From assembly GCA_001916055.1 (NCBI GenBank), contig MNRR01000022.1:50451-68658 (forward strand): DNA of 18,208 nucleotides, read 5' to 3'. The notes under the pieces were generated by a model, which was given only the letters and a program-made list of their open reading frames with translations, had not been told where the DNA came from and ran no database searches. Below are positions 6,752 through 14,436 of the stretch, piece by piece. The position numbers were made by a program, and so were the translations under genes. Every line of letters starts with the position of its first letter. Within the stretch, counting starts at the first letter, position 1. This DNA comes from Clostridium sp. 28_12. GTDB lineage: Bacteria; Bacillota; Clostridia; TANB77; CAG-508.

Positions 6752-7421
6752 AAATAATTTAGGTGATTATGACAAAATGTTAACAATGTTAACACCAGGA
6801 TTAGGAAAAATATCATGTGTAGCAAAAGGCGCTAGAAGACAAAGAAGCGCCTTGCTTGCCGGAACACAGTTTTTATGCTTTGGAGAATATCTATTGTATA
6901 GAGGTGCAAATACATATAATATAAATTCTTGTGAGACCATTGAAGTATTTTACAAACTACGAACAGATTTGGACAAACTGAATTATGCAGTAGAAATGAC
7001 AAAAATAATTAGAGATGTAACAGAAGAGAATGAAAACTGCTATAAAATTTTACAATTATTTTTAAACACATTATATACATTATCAGAAACAGACAAAAAT
7101 CCAGAATTAATATTAAGCATATTCAAATTAAAATTGTTATGTTTTTTAGGTTTTACACCAAGGATTACAGAATGTGCAAATTGTAAACAAAAAGAAGAAA
7201 TATCTTATTTTAGTTTAAGAGATAATGGATTCAAATGTAGTACATGTGGCAAACAAGATAAAAGTTGTTTGCAAATGAGTGAAAGTACGCAAAATGCTAT
7301 TAAATACATTGTTATGGCACCACCTAAAAAGTTATTTTCATTCAACTTAAAAGATGAATCACTTAATGAATTGAAATTAATTACAAAGTTATACTTTAAT
7401 GAAAAATTAGAAAAGGGATAG
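6714..7421 (+). CDS. recO: DNA repair protein RecO
   Basis: RecO works with RecF and RecR to load RecA on SSB-coated single-stranded DNA and anneals complementary strands in recombinational repair. It is 235 aa, normal length. The N-terminal OB-fold region includes SGIIISENNLGDYDKMLTML and the basic VAKGARRQRS segment at about residues 36-45. The C-terminal half holds a four-Cys zinc site, CANC then CSTCG, at about residues 153-180, as in Gram-positive RecO. The ribosome binding site GGAGG (6703-6707) lies 6 nt before the ATG and inside yqzL. A glycosyltransferase gene begins 3 nt after its stop. Confidence 0.96.
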   Translation: MGTIKMSGIIISENNLGDYDKMLTMLTPGLGKISCVAKGARRQRSALLAGTQFLCFGEYLLYRGANTYNINSCETIEVFYKLRTDLDKLNYAVEMTKIIRDVTEENENCYKILQLFLNTLYTLSETDKNPELILSIFKLKLLCFLGFTPRITECANCKQKEEISYFSLRDNGFKCSTCGKQDKSCLQMSESTQNAIKYIVMAPPKKLFSFNLKDESLNELKLITKLYFNEKLEKG

Positions 7422-7424
7422 AAT

Positions 7425-8402
7425 ATGGAAGAATTAGTTGATATTTTAGTTACAACATACAATACTAATGAAAAATATTTGAAAAAGCAGATAGAAAGTA
7501 TATTAAAGCAGACATATAAAAATATAAGAATATATATAAGTGATGATAATTCTACCAATACTAATGTTGCGGAAATATTAAAAAAATATAAAGAACAAGA
7601 TGAAAGGATAGAGCTATATATTCAGCCAAAAAATTTAGGGTACAATAAAAATTTCGAATTTTTGTTAAAACAATCAAAAGCAAATTATATAATGTTTTCT
7701 GATCATGATGATATATGGAATAAAGATAAAGTCGAAAAAAGTTTGAGAAAGCTTAAAGAAAAAGATGTTGACATGGTTTATTGCAACTGTCGACAAGTTG
7801 ACGAAGATGGAATTGTTTTACATGATGATTATTTTAAATACAAAAATGTACCTTTAGTTGATGGAAAAAGCAAATTGGCCATTTCGAGATGTGTTGGAAT
7901 AGGTTGTTCACAAATTATTACAAAATCAGTTAAAGATAAAATGATTCCATTCAAAAAGAATTTTATTGCTCATGATTGGCTTGCAGCATTTATTGCAAAT
8001 GAAGGAAAGGGAATAAGCTATATTGAAGAGCCTCTTTTTGATTATAGATTACATAGTACTAATGTTTTTGGAGGGAGAAGTTTAAGTCAAAATTTAAATA
8101 GATGGAAACAAGAGAATGGAAATGATTATAAATCTTTTCTGGAATATAGAAAAGATGCTATTGATAGGGCATATCTTGGCGGAATTGAAATGTGTAAAGA
8201 GTATGTACATATTAAAAGTGATAAAGAGTTTATAGAAGAGGCAGAAAAATATTATAATTGTATTTTAGAAAGTAAAAAAGTTAATCTTAAACTAGGTGGT
8301 TTTTTTAAGATTTTGGCTGGGAAAAATCAGGGCAAAAAGATGATTAGAGAAATTGTTTTGTTTCATTTTCCTGTTTTAGGATATTTGAAATTTTTAAGAT
8401 AA
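7425..8402 (+). CDS. GT2 family glycosyltransferase (rhamnosyltransferase-like)
   Basis: Glycosyltransferase of GT-A fold, family 2, 325 aa. The N-terminus has VDILVTTYNTNEKYLKKQI, then the nucleotide-binding SDDNS (residues 39-43). The metal-binding motif is FSDHDDIWNKDKVEKS (DHDD at 93-96). An acceptor-side motif, AHDWLAAFIANEGKGISYIE, follows near residue 185. The DxDD-W and HDW pattern is that of cell-wall rhamnosyl or related glycan transferases; the sugar cannot be assigned. It would act in the cytoplasm on a lipid-linked acceptor. Its ribosome binding site (AAAGGGAT) lies inside the last codons of recO, so it rides the housekeeping operon while its paralogues lie in the polysaccharide operon after 8521. 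It is clearly related to the enzymes at 9324 and 16196 but more divergent. Confidence 0.93.
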   Translation: MEELVDILVTTYNTNEKYLKKQIESILKQTYKNIRIYISDDNSTNTNVAEILKKYKEQDERIELYIQPKNLGYNKNFEFLLKQSKANYIMFSDHDDIWNKDKVEKSLRKLKEKDVDMVYCNCRQVDEDGIVLHDDYFKYKNVPLVDGKSKLAISRCVGIGCSQIITKSVKDKMIPFKKNFIAHDWLAAFIANEGKGISYIEEPLFDYRLHSTNVFGGRSLSQNLNRWKQENGNDYKSFLEYRKDAIDRAYLGGIEMCKEYVHIKSDKEFIEEAEKYYNCILESKKVNLKLGGFFKILAGKNQGKKMIREIVLFHFPVLGYLKFLR

Positions 8403-8418
8403 ATATGATGAAAAAATT

Positions 8419-8456
8419 GAGCTATTTAGAGTCTAATTATTGACTTTAAATAGCTC
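8419..8456. terminator. 15-bp inverted repeat after the GT2 gene, possible terminator or operator
   Basis: GAGCTATTTAGAGTC (8419-8433) pairs with GACTTTAAATAGCTC (8442-8456) with one G-T wobble and an 8-nt loop. The plus-strand tail (TTATAGT) is a poor T run. The better T run is on the minus strand, from A at 8411-8416, where no gene is seen. The right arm contains the -35 box and most of the spacer of the promoter at 8440-8468, so the repeat could also be a regulatory site. Confidence 0.5.
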
Positions 8457-8468
8457 TTATAGTAGAAT
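8440..8468 (+). promoter_or_regulatory. Probable sigma-A promoter of the polysaccharide export operon
   Basis: TTGACT (8440-8445), 17-nt spacer, TAGAAT (8463-8468). Transcription would start near 8475, leaving a leader of about 45 nt before the ATG at 8521, with ribosome binding site GGTGGAGG at 8508-8515. No other promoter was found before 16196, and gene spacings after it are short, so 8521 to at least 18208 is probably one transcript. Confidence 0.6.
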
Positions 8469-8520
8469 AACAAAAGAAAATGAAATAAAATGGAAAATAA
8501 TATGAGACGGTGGAGGAAAT

Positions 8521-9312
8521 ATGGAATTTATAAAACAAGTAATAAAAAATAGGAAATTAATAATAAGATTAGGAAAAAATGATTTTAAGAATAGATTTGC
8601 AAGCACAAGTTTAGGGAGTATATGGGGATTTTTACAACCATTTATATTTATGATGATGTATGTATTAGTATTTCAATTTATATTTAAAACATCAGGAGAA
8701 GGAAATTCGCCATATGTAGTATGGTTTTTACCAGGGATGGCAATGTGGATGTGCTTGAATGATGGAATAATGGGAGCGAGTGGAGCAATACGTTCATATG
8801 CATATTTAGTAAAAAAGGTAGTGTTCCCTGTAGATGCAATACCAATGATATCAATAGTTGGAAATAGTGTAGTATCAATATTTTTATTTCTAATAGCAGC
8901 AGTAGTGTGCATAATATTTGGATATATACCTAATGTATTAGAATTGATATATGTTTTGATAGCGGCATATGCATTTATAATAGCATTAACAAGATTTACA
9001 TCAGCAGTTACAACTTTAGTACCGGATTTTTCAAATTTATTATCTATAGTAATGCAAATATGTATGTGGTTAACACCTGTAGTTTGGGGATTAGGAATGA
9101 TAGCTGAACATCATACAATATTAATGGCTATGAAATGTTTACCGTTTACTTACTTAGTTACAGCAATAAGAGAAGTGTTTATGGGAGGAACTATTATTAG
9201 TGATGGACATTGGATTTATACAATAATATTTTGGACCATTACAATCCTAATATTCTTATGGGGAAATCATGTATTTAATAAAAACAAAAAAGATTTTGCA
9301 GATGTATTATAA
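8521..9312 (+). CDS. ABC-2 type polysaccharide/teichoic acid exporter permease (Wzm/TagG-like)
   Basis: Integral membrane subunit of an ABC exporter that moves a lipid-linked glycan across the cytoplasmic membrane. The 263-aa length and layout fit the family. A short N-terminal cytoplasmic helix contains NDFKNRFASTSLGSIWGFLQ, the amphipathic interface seen in Wzm and TagG. About six hydrophobic segments follow (roughly 34-58, 69-90, 110-134, 138-165, 174-196, 230-250). The signature PVVWGLGMI, with CLPFTYLVTAIREVFMGG after it, is typical of O-antigen and teichoic acid permeases. The cognate ATPase is the gene at 11269, separated by two genes. Substrate is unknown. Confidence 0.92.
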   Translation: MEFIKQVIKNRKLIIRLGKNDFKNRFASTSLGSIWGFLQPFIFMMMYVLVFQFIFKTSGEGNSPYVVWFLPGMAMWMCLNDGIMGASGAIRSYAYLVKKVVFPVDAIPMISIVGNSVVSIFLFLIAAVVCIIFGYIPNVLELIYVLIAAYAFIIALTRFTSAVTTLVPDFSNLLSIVMQICMWLTPVVWGLGMIAEHHTILMAMKCLPFTYLVTAIREVFMGGTIISDGHWIYTIIFWTITILIFLWGNHVFNKNKKDFADVL

Positions 9313-9323
9313 TGGAGGAATAA

Positions 9324-10316
9324 ATGGAGGAGAAAGTAGATGTTCTTTTGGCAACATATAATGGAGAAAAGTACTTAAAAGAACAAATAGACAGCATACT
9401 AAATCAAACATACCAAAATATAAATTTAATAATATCAGATGACAATTCTAATGATAGTACAAGAAAAATATTAGAGGAATATAAAAAGATAGATAATAGA
9501 ATAAAAATATATTTACAAGATAAAAATTTAGGATATATAAAAAATTTTGAATTTTTATTAACAAAAGTAGAAAGCAATTATTATATGTTATCAGATCAAG
9601 ATGATGTATGGTTACCGGAAAAAATAGAAAAGTCAATGAAAACACTTAAAGAAAAAAATGCAGACTTAGTTTTTGGAGATTTAGAAGTTGTAGATGAAAA
9701 ACTAAATACAATATATCCATCATTTGGTGATTTTATGTTACTAAATAGAAAAATAAATAAATACATTGATAGTTATAAAGTAAATTATCTTTATAATTGT
9801 GTTACAGGATGTACAATACTTTCTAAAAAAGAATTTATAAAAGATATATTGCCAATACCTAATGATTCAAAATATGTGCCACATGACTATTGGATGGCGT
9901 TAATGATTTCATTAAAAGGACGATTAGCTTATATGCCAGAAAAGTATATAAAATATAGACAACATGGAAATAATCAAATTGGAACAGATAAAATATCACA
10001 TAAATTTAAAAAGTTAGATCAGGTAAGAGAATTATTTATTAATGTGAAGTTAGGAGTATTTGGAACATATGTAGCAAATAATGAAAAGTTTCCAAAAGAA
10101 TTGCAAGAATTAAATTTAAAAGCACTAGAGTATTTTAAGATGTTGCAAAAAAAGAAAAACTTTAATTTTAAAAATTGGCATATATTCTATGAACTATATA
10201 GGAATGAAACATTTAATTATTGTGTGTTAAACTTTATTATAATGAATTTGCCATTTATAGGAAGAGGACTTTTCAATATAAGATATGTTATCTTAAAATT
10301 ATTGAAAAAAAGATAA
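9324..10316 (+). CDS. GT2 family glycosyltransferase (rhamnosyltransferase-like)
   Basis: 330-aa GT-A fold, family 2 enzyme. It starts with VDVLLATYNGEKYLKEQIDS, followed by SDDNSNDST (38-46). The catalytic metal motif LSDQDDVWLPEKIEKS has DQDD at 91-94. HDYWMALMISLKGRLAYM and KYRQHGNNQIGTDKIS make up the acceptor-side region. It transfers a sugar from a nucleotide donor to the growing chain in the cytoplasm; the sugar is not readable. It is closely similar to the GT2 half of the gene at 16196 (same KYRQHGNNQIG, same DLEVVD, same 330-residue module), pointing to a duplication within the locus. Its ribosome binding site is GGAGG, and only 11 nt separate it from the permease gene. Confidence 0.94.
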   Translation: MEEKVDVLLATYNGEKYLKEQIDSILNQTYQNINLIISDDNSNDSTRKILEEYKKIDNRIKIYLQDKNLGYIKNFEFLLTKVESNYYMLSDQDDVWLPEKIEKSMKTLKEKNADLVFGDLEVVDEKLNTIYPSFGDFMLLNRKINKYIDSYKVNYLYNCVTGCTILSKKEFIKDILPIPNDSKYVPHDYWMALMISLKGRLAYMPEKYIKYRQHGNNQIGTDKISHKFKKLDQVRELFINVKLGVFGTYVANNEKFPKELQELNLKALEYFKMLQKKKNFNFKNWHIFYELYRNETFNYCVLNFIIMNLPFIGRGLFNIRYVILKLLKKR

Positions 10317-10329
10317 AGGATAAATTAAA

Positions 10330-11235
10330 ATGGAGAAAACAAAAAAAAATAAATACTATAAAAAAGTGATTTTGAGTTTGGTTGTAATAATAACAATATT
10401 ATTAATATTAATAATGAATTCAAAGAAAGAAATTCAATTAACACAGTTACAGGCTAATAGCCATAGACAGATGATGGGATATATTATAAAAGACTCAAAA
10501 GGAAAAGTAATTGTGATAGATGGAGGAACCAGTGAAGATGAACCTAATTTAGAAAAAAATATTAGAGAATTAGGCAATAAAGTAGATGTATGGTTTATTA
10601 CTCATCCACATAGCGATCATGCAGGAGCTTTTATAAAGCTAATAAGAGATACAAATATTTCAGTTGGAAAAGTTTATTACACTATGAATGAGATAGAATG
10701 GTATAAACAATATGCAGTTGAAAGAGCAATTGAGGCTGAGGAATTTGAAAATGCACTTCAAAATGAAAGAATAAAAGATAAAGTAGAAGAAGTATCAATA
10801 AATGAAGTAATTAATATAGATTTTATTAAATGTGAAATATTAGGCGTAAAAAATCCTGAAATAACAAATGATGCATTTAATAATTCGAGTATGGTAATAA
10901 AAATGTTACTTCCAAAAACATCAATATTGTTTTTAGGAGATACAGGAGTCGAAAGTGGGGAGAAGCTAATTAGTACACAGAAGGAAAAACTAAAATCAGA
11001 TATAGTACAAGTTGCTCATCATGGACAAAATGGAGCTAATGAAGATTTATACAAAGAAATTCAACCAAAAATATGTTTATGGCCTACTCCAGAATGGATT
11101 TGGAACAATGATAATGGAGAAGGAGAAAATACAGGACCATGGAAAACATTTGAAACGAGAAAATGGATAGAAGACTTAGGAGTAAAACAGAACATTATTG
11201 AAAAAGATGGAGATATTACAATAACAATAAAATGA
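10330..11235 (+). CDS. Membrane-anchored metallo-beta-lactamase-fold hydrolase (ComEC C-domain-like)
   Basis: 301 aa. A basic N-terminus (KTKKNKYYKK) and one hydrophobic helix (residues 12-29) anchor it, which by charge should place the enzyme domain outside the cell. The metal site is well kept: HPHSDHAGAF (His92, His94, Asp96, His97), GDTG (Asp204 near 203-206), and AHHGQNGAN (His230, His231). This pattern is nearest to the MBL domain of ComEC/Rec2-type proteins. Such folds hydrolyse phosphodiesters and other esters; the substrate here is unknown. Position between the exporter permease and its ATPase suggests a role in the exported glycan, for example removing or trimming a phosphate-linked group, but that is inference. 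Ribosome binding site AAGGA overlaps the previous stop. Confidence 0.88.
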   Translation: MEKTKKNKYYKKVILSLVVIITILLILIMNSKKEIQLTQLQANSHRQMMGYIIKDSKGKVIVIDGGTSEDEPNLEKNIRELGNKVDVWFITHPHSDHAGAFIKLIRDTNISVGKVYYTMNEIEWYKQYAVERAIEAEEFENALQNERIKDKVEEVSINEVINIDFIKCEILGVKNPEITNDAFNNSSMVIKMLLPKTSILFLGDTGVESGEKLISTQKEKLKSDIVQVAHHGQNGANEDLYKEIQPKICLWPTPEWIWNNDNGEGENTGPWKTFETRKWIEDLGVKQNIIEKDGDITITIK

Positions 11236-11268
11236 GAAATTATTATTGCACGAAAGGGTGAAAAAAGA

Positions 11269-12576
11269 TTGAAAAAAGAAGAAAAAGAAATTGCAATTGA
11301 AATAAAAAATTTAACAAAAGAATATAAAATGTATCCTACAAAAAAAGATAGACTAATAGAGGCTGTTTTTCCGGGAGCACAAAGACATGGAACATTTAGA
11401 GCTATGGACAATTTAAACCTTGAAGTAAAAAAAGGAGAGATTTTAGGAATATTAGGAAAAAATGGTGCAGGAAAATCAACATTATTAAAAATGGTAACAG
11501 GAGTTGTAACGCCAACAAGTGGAGAAATTATAACAAAAGGAAAAATAAGTTCATTATTAGAGTTAGGAACAGCTTTTAATATGGAATTAACAGGAATAGA
11601 AAATATATATCAACATGGGCAGGTTATGGGATTAACAAATGAACAAATAGAAGAAAGAAAACAAGAAATAATAGATTTTGCAGACATTGGAGAACATTTA
11701 TATCAACCAGTAAAAACATATTCTTCTGGTATGTTTGCAAGACTTGCTTTTTCATGTGCTATAAATGTAGATCCAGAAATATTAATAGTTGATGAAGTTT
11801 TATCAGTTGGAGATATGGCATTCCAATTAAAATGCTTCAAAAAATTTGACCAATTCAAAAAAGCAGGAAAGACAATACTTTTTGTTACGCATAGTATTAC
11901 AGATGTTTTGAAGAACTGTACAAGAACAATAATAATCAATTCTGGAAAGAAAATCTTTGATGGAGGAGTTAAAGAAGGAGTTGAAAGATACAAAAAAATT
12001 ATTGTTGGATTAGATGAGTCTATACAACCAGAGAAAGAAGAAAAAAAGAAAATAAGTATAGAAGGAGATTTCAAAAAAGAGAAAGCAAAAAATACATGGA
12101 AATCTCATTTTAATCAAAACAACAATATAATTGAATATGGAAATGGACAAGCAGATGTAATTGACTATGGTATATTTGATGAAAATGGTAAGTATTTACA
12201 ATCAATAGATAATGCAAAAGATGTAATATTAAAATCAAAAATAAAATTTAATGCAGATGTAAATGAACCGATTTTTACAATGACATTAAAAGATTTTAAT
12301 GGACTAGAAGTTTGTGGAACTAATACATTAATTGAAAAAATAGCAACAGGAAAATTTAAAAAAGGTGATATAGTAGAAGTTTCATTTAAAACAAGATTAA
12401 GAGTTGCACCTAATAAATATACTTTATCATTCAGTTGTACACACTTTAAGCCAAATGGTGAGTTAGAAGTATTAAGTAGAAAATATGATGCTTTATTAGT
12501 TGAAATAATTTCATCTAAAGAACATGTAGGAATTTTAAGTTTAGACACAGATATAAAAATTGAGAAAAATAAGTAA
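11269..12576 (+). CDS. Polysaccharide ABC exporter ATPase with Wzt-type C-terminal domain
   Basis: 435-aa ATPase powering the Wzm-like permease at 8521. Visible motifs are Walker A GKNGAGKST (63-71), the signature SSGMFARLAFS (152-162), Walker B ILIVDE (171-176) and switch His208 in FVTHS. The N-terminal FRAMDNLNLEVKKGEILG is typical of Wzt and TagH. After a charged linker (about 250-280), residues 285-430 form a beta-rich domain. Segments such as VIDYGIFDENGKYLQSIDNA, PIFTMTLKDFNGLEVCGTNT and APNKYTLSFSC fit the Wzt_C carbohydrate-binding fold. In characterised systems that domain recognises the finished or modified chain end before export. The start is TTG with ribosome binding site AAAGGGTG (11253-11260). 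A chain-end modification such as methylation may be supplied by the next gene. Confidence 0.94.
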   Translation: MKKEEKEIAIEIKNLTKEYKMYPTKKDRLIEAVFPGAQRHGTFRAMDNLNLEVKKGEILGILGKNGAGKSTLLKMVTGVVTPTSGEIITKGKISSLLELGTAFNMELTGIENIYQHGQVMGLTNEQIEERKQEIIDFADIGEHLYQPVKTYSSGMFARLAFSCAINVDPEILIVDEVLSVGDMAFQLKCFKKFDQFKKAGKTILFVTHSITDVLKNCTRTIIINSGKKIFDGGVKEGVERYKKIIVGLDESIQPEKEEKKKISIEGDFKKEKAKNTWKSHFNQNNNIIEYGNGQADVIDYGIFDENGKYLQSIDNAKDVILKSKIKFNADVNEPIFTMTLKDFNGLEVCGTNTLIEKIATGKFKKGDIVEVSFKTRLRVAPNKYTLSFSCTHFKPNGELEVLSRKYDALLVEIISSKEHVGILSLDTDIKIEKNK

Positions 12577-12590
12577 AAGGATTGAGAGAT

Positions 12591-14417
12591 ATGGAGATAA
12601 ATCTAGAATCTTTAAAAGAAGATGAAAAAAAGATAATTGAATATATAAATTCAAATGAAAAAGATAATTATGAAAATATAATAAAAGAAAATTTGAATGA
12701 TTCTGTTATGCTAGGTTTATCAAATATCAGAAATAACTTAGTATATGCATATGATTTTGAACCTGATTCTACAGTTTTAGAAATAGGAGCACATTTAGGA
12801 GAAATTACTGGAGCATTATGTGAAAAATGTGCTAAAGTAATTTCTGTTGAACCTAATGAAGCAAGAGCAAGAGCAATCCTAAAAAGATATTCAGATAAAG
12901 ACAATTTAGATATAGTAGTTACTGAAATTTCAAAAATCAAATTAGAAGAAAAGTTTGATTATATAACTTTATTTGGAATTTTAGAATATGCACAAGAAAT
13001 TTTCAATACAGAAAATCCGGCATTAGACATGATATTATATTGCAAAAAAATGTTAAAACCTAATGGAAAGCTACTAATAGCAACTGATAATAAATTTGCT
13101 TTAAAATCATATATAGGTGAAAAAGATGAATGTACAGGTATTACATTTGATTCTATAACAGGATATAAAAACAGTAATAAACAATATAAATTGGGAAAAA
13201 AGAAAATTGAAAATGTTTTAAAAGAAGCAGGAATGAATCATTATAAATTCTTTTATCCTTTACCAGATTATAAATTACCAAGTTTAATATTTACTGATGA
13301 ATATTTACCAAGTAGTTCTAAAATAAATGGATATTTTCCATATTATATGGATAGTAGCTCAATATTCTATAGTGAAGTAGATGCATATGATGCTATAATA
13401 AAAGAAGATAAAAAAATGTTTCCTTTTTTTGCAAATTCTTATTTTATCGTAGTTTCACAAAATGAATTTAAGGATGATATAAAATATGTGTCTTTCAATA
13501 ATTATAGAAAAGAAAAATATCAATTAATGACAAAAATAAGAGAAAACACAGTTGAAAAAACAAGTATAAATGCAAAATCAAAAAAACATTTAGAACAAAT
13601 GATGGATAATATCAAAAACTTAAATAGTAAAAACATTAAAATTTTAGATGAGGCTTATGAAGACAAAGTAGTTAGCAAATTTATCAATCTAAAATTAGCA
13701 TCTCAATTAGTTTCTGACAATATAGAAAGACCACAAGAAATAATAAAAATATTAAATAAATATAAAGAAAAAATATTAACAATAAGCACAGAATATGATG
13801 AAAATGAAAAAACAATATTTGAAAAATATATACCAGATATTGATAAAAATATTTTAAGTAAGTTTAGATATTTAAAAGATGGATATTGGGATATGATTTT
13901 AAAAAATTGCTTTATTATAGATGAAGAATGTGTGTTTTTTGACCAAGAATGGGTAGAAGAAAATGTACCTGTAGAATTTTTAGTATATAGAAGTATTGTT
14001 AATGTAGAAAAATTAAGAAATAAAATAGAAGAATATCAGTTATATGAGAAAATGCAAATAAAAGAATATATTCCTTTGTTTGAAAAATTAGATGGAAAAA
14101 TAGGAGCAGAGATAATGGATGAAAAAGTATTTAGTTTTTATCAAAGAAAACACAAAAATCCTATTTATGATAACTATATTTTAGAAGATAAAAATAAAAA
14201 ATTAATGAGTGAAAATAACAAAATTTCAAATCAAAATATAGAACTTGAGAAAAAAATAGAAACAGAATTAAAACAAAATGAAATACTAAATGGTCAAATA
14301 TATTATTTGACAAATGAGAATAAAGAATTAAAGAAAAAATTAGATGGAATTTATGATTCTAGAAGTTGGAAAATTGTTAAAGGAATATCAAATATAAAGA
14401 AAGTTATAAAAAAATAG
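12591..14417 (+). CDS. Class I SAM-dependent methyltransferase with long C-terminal region and coiled coil
   Basis: 608 aa from the ATG at 12591, 10 nt after the AAAAGG site. A TTG at 12582 is too close to that site. Residues 55-170 hold a Rossmann methyltransferase: motif I VLEIGAHLGEITGAL, acidic ribose-binding end SVEPNEARA, motif IV DYITLFGILEYAQE, and LKPNGKLLIATDNKF. The middle (about 240-540) has no domain I can name; it includes a conserved-looking FFDQEWVEENVPVEFLVYRS segment. Residues 540-590 are coiled coil, and the end is SRSWKIVKG, a sequence typical of linkers in large multidomain O-antigen glycosyltransferases. It probably methylates a sugar or chain end in the cytoplasm, and would thereby fit the Wzt_C domain of the preceding gene. 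Acceptor unknown. Confidence 0.88.
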   Translation: MEINLESLKEDEKKIIEYINSNEKDNYENIIKENLNDSVMLGLSNIRNNLVYAYDFEPDSTVLEIGAHLGEITGALCEKCAKVISVEPNEARARAILKRYSDKDNLDIVVTEISKIKLEEKFDYITLFGILEYAQEIFNTENPALDMILYCKKMLKPNGKLLIATDNKFALKSYIGEKDECTGITFDSITGYKNSNKQYKLGKKKIENVLKEAGMNHYKFFYPLPDYKLPSLIFTDEYLPSSSKINGYFPYYMDSSSIFYSEVDAYDAIIKEDKKMFPFFANSYFIVVSQNEFKDDIKYVSFNNYRKEKYQLMTKIRENTVEKTSINAKSKKHLEQMMDNIKNLNSKNIKILDEAYEDKVVSKFINLKLASQLVSDNIERPQEIIKILNKYKEKILTISTEYDENEKTIFEKYIPDIDKNILSKFRYLKDGYWDMILKNCFIIDEECVFFDQEWVEENVPVEFLVYRSIVNVEKLRNKIEEYQLYEKMQIKEYIPLFEKLDGKIGAEIMDEKVFSFYQRKHKNPIYDNYILEDKNKKLMSENNKISNQNIELEKKIETELKQNEILNGQIYYLTNENKELKKKLDGIYDSRSWKIVKGISNIKKVIKK

Positions 14418-14436
14418 AAAAGGAATGTGGAATTTT

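Noticed and set aside
8405..8443. Twelve-residue reading frame (MMKKLSYLESNY) overlapping the hairpin before the export operon, considered as a leader peptide
   Set aside because: It has no ribosome binding site, lies before the predicted transcription start at about 8475, and has no codon repeats suggesting attenuation.
14425..14436. ATG at 14425 as start of the two-domain GT
   Set aside because: The AAAAGGA site touches this ATG directly, leaving no spacing. ATG 14437 is preferred, though its 12-nt spacing is long, so the choice is not firm.
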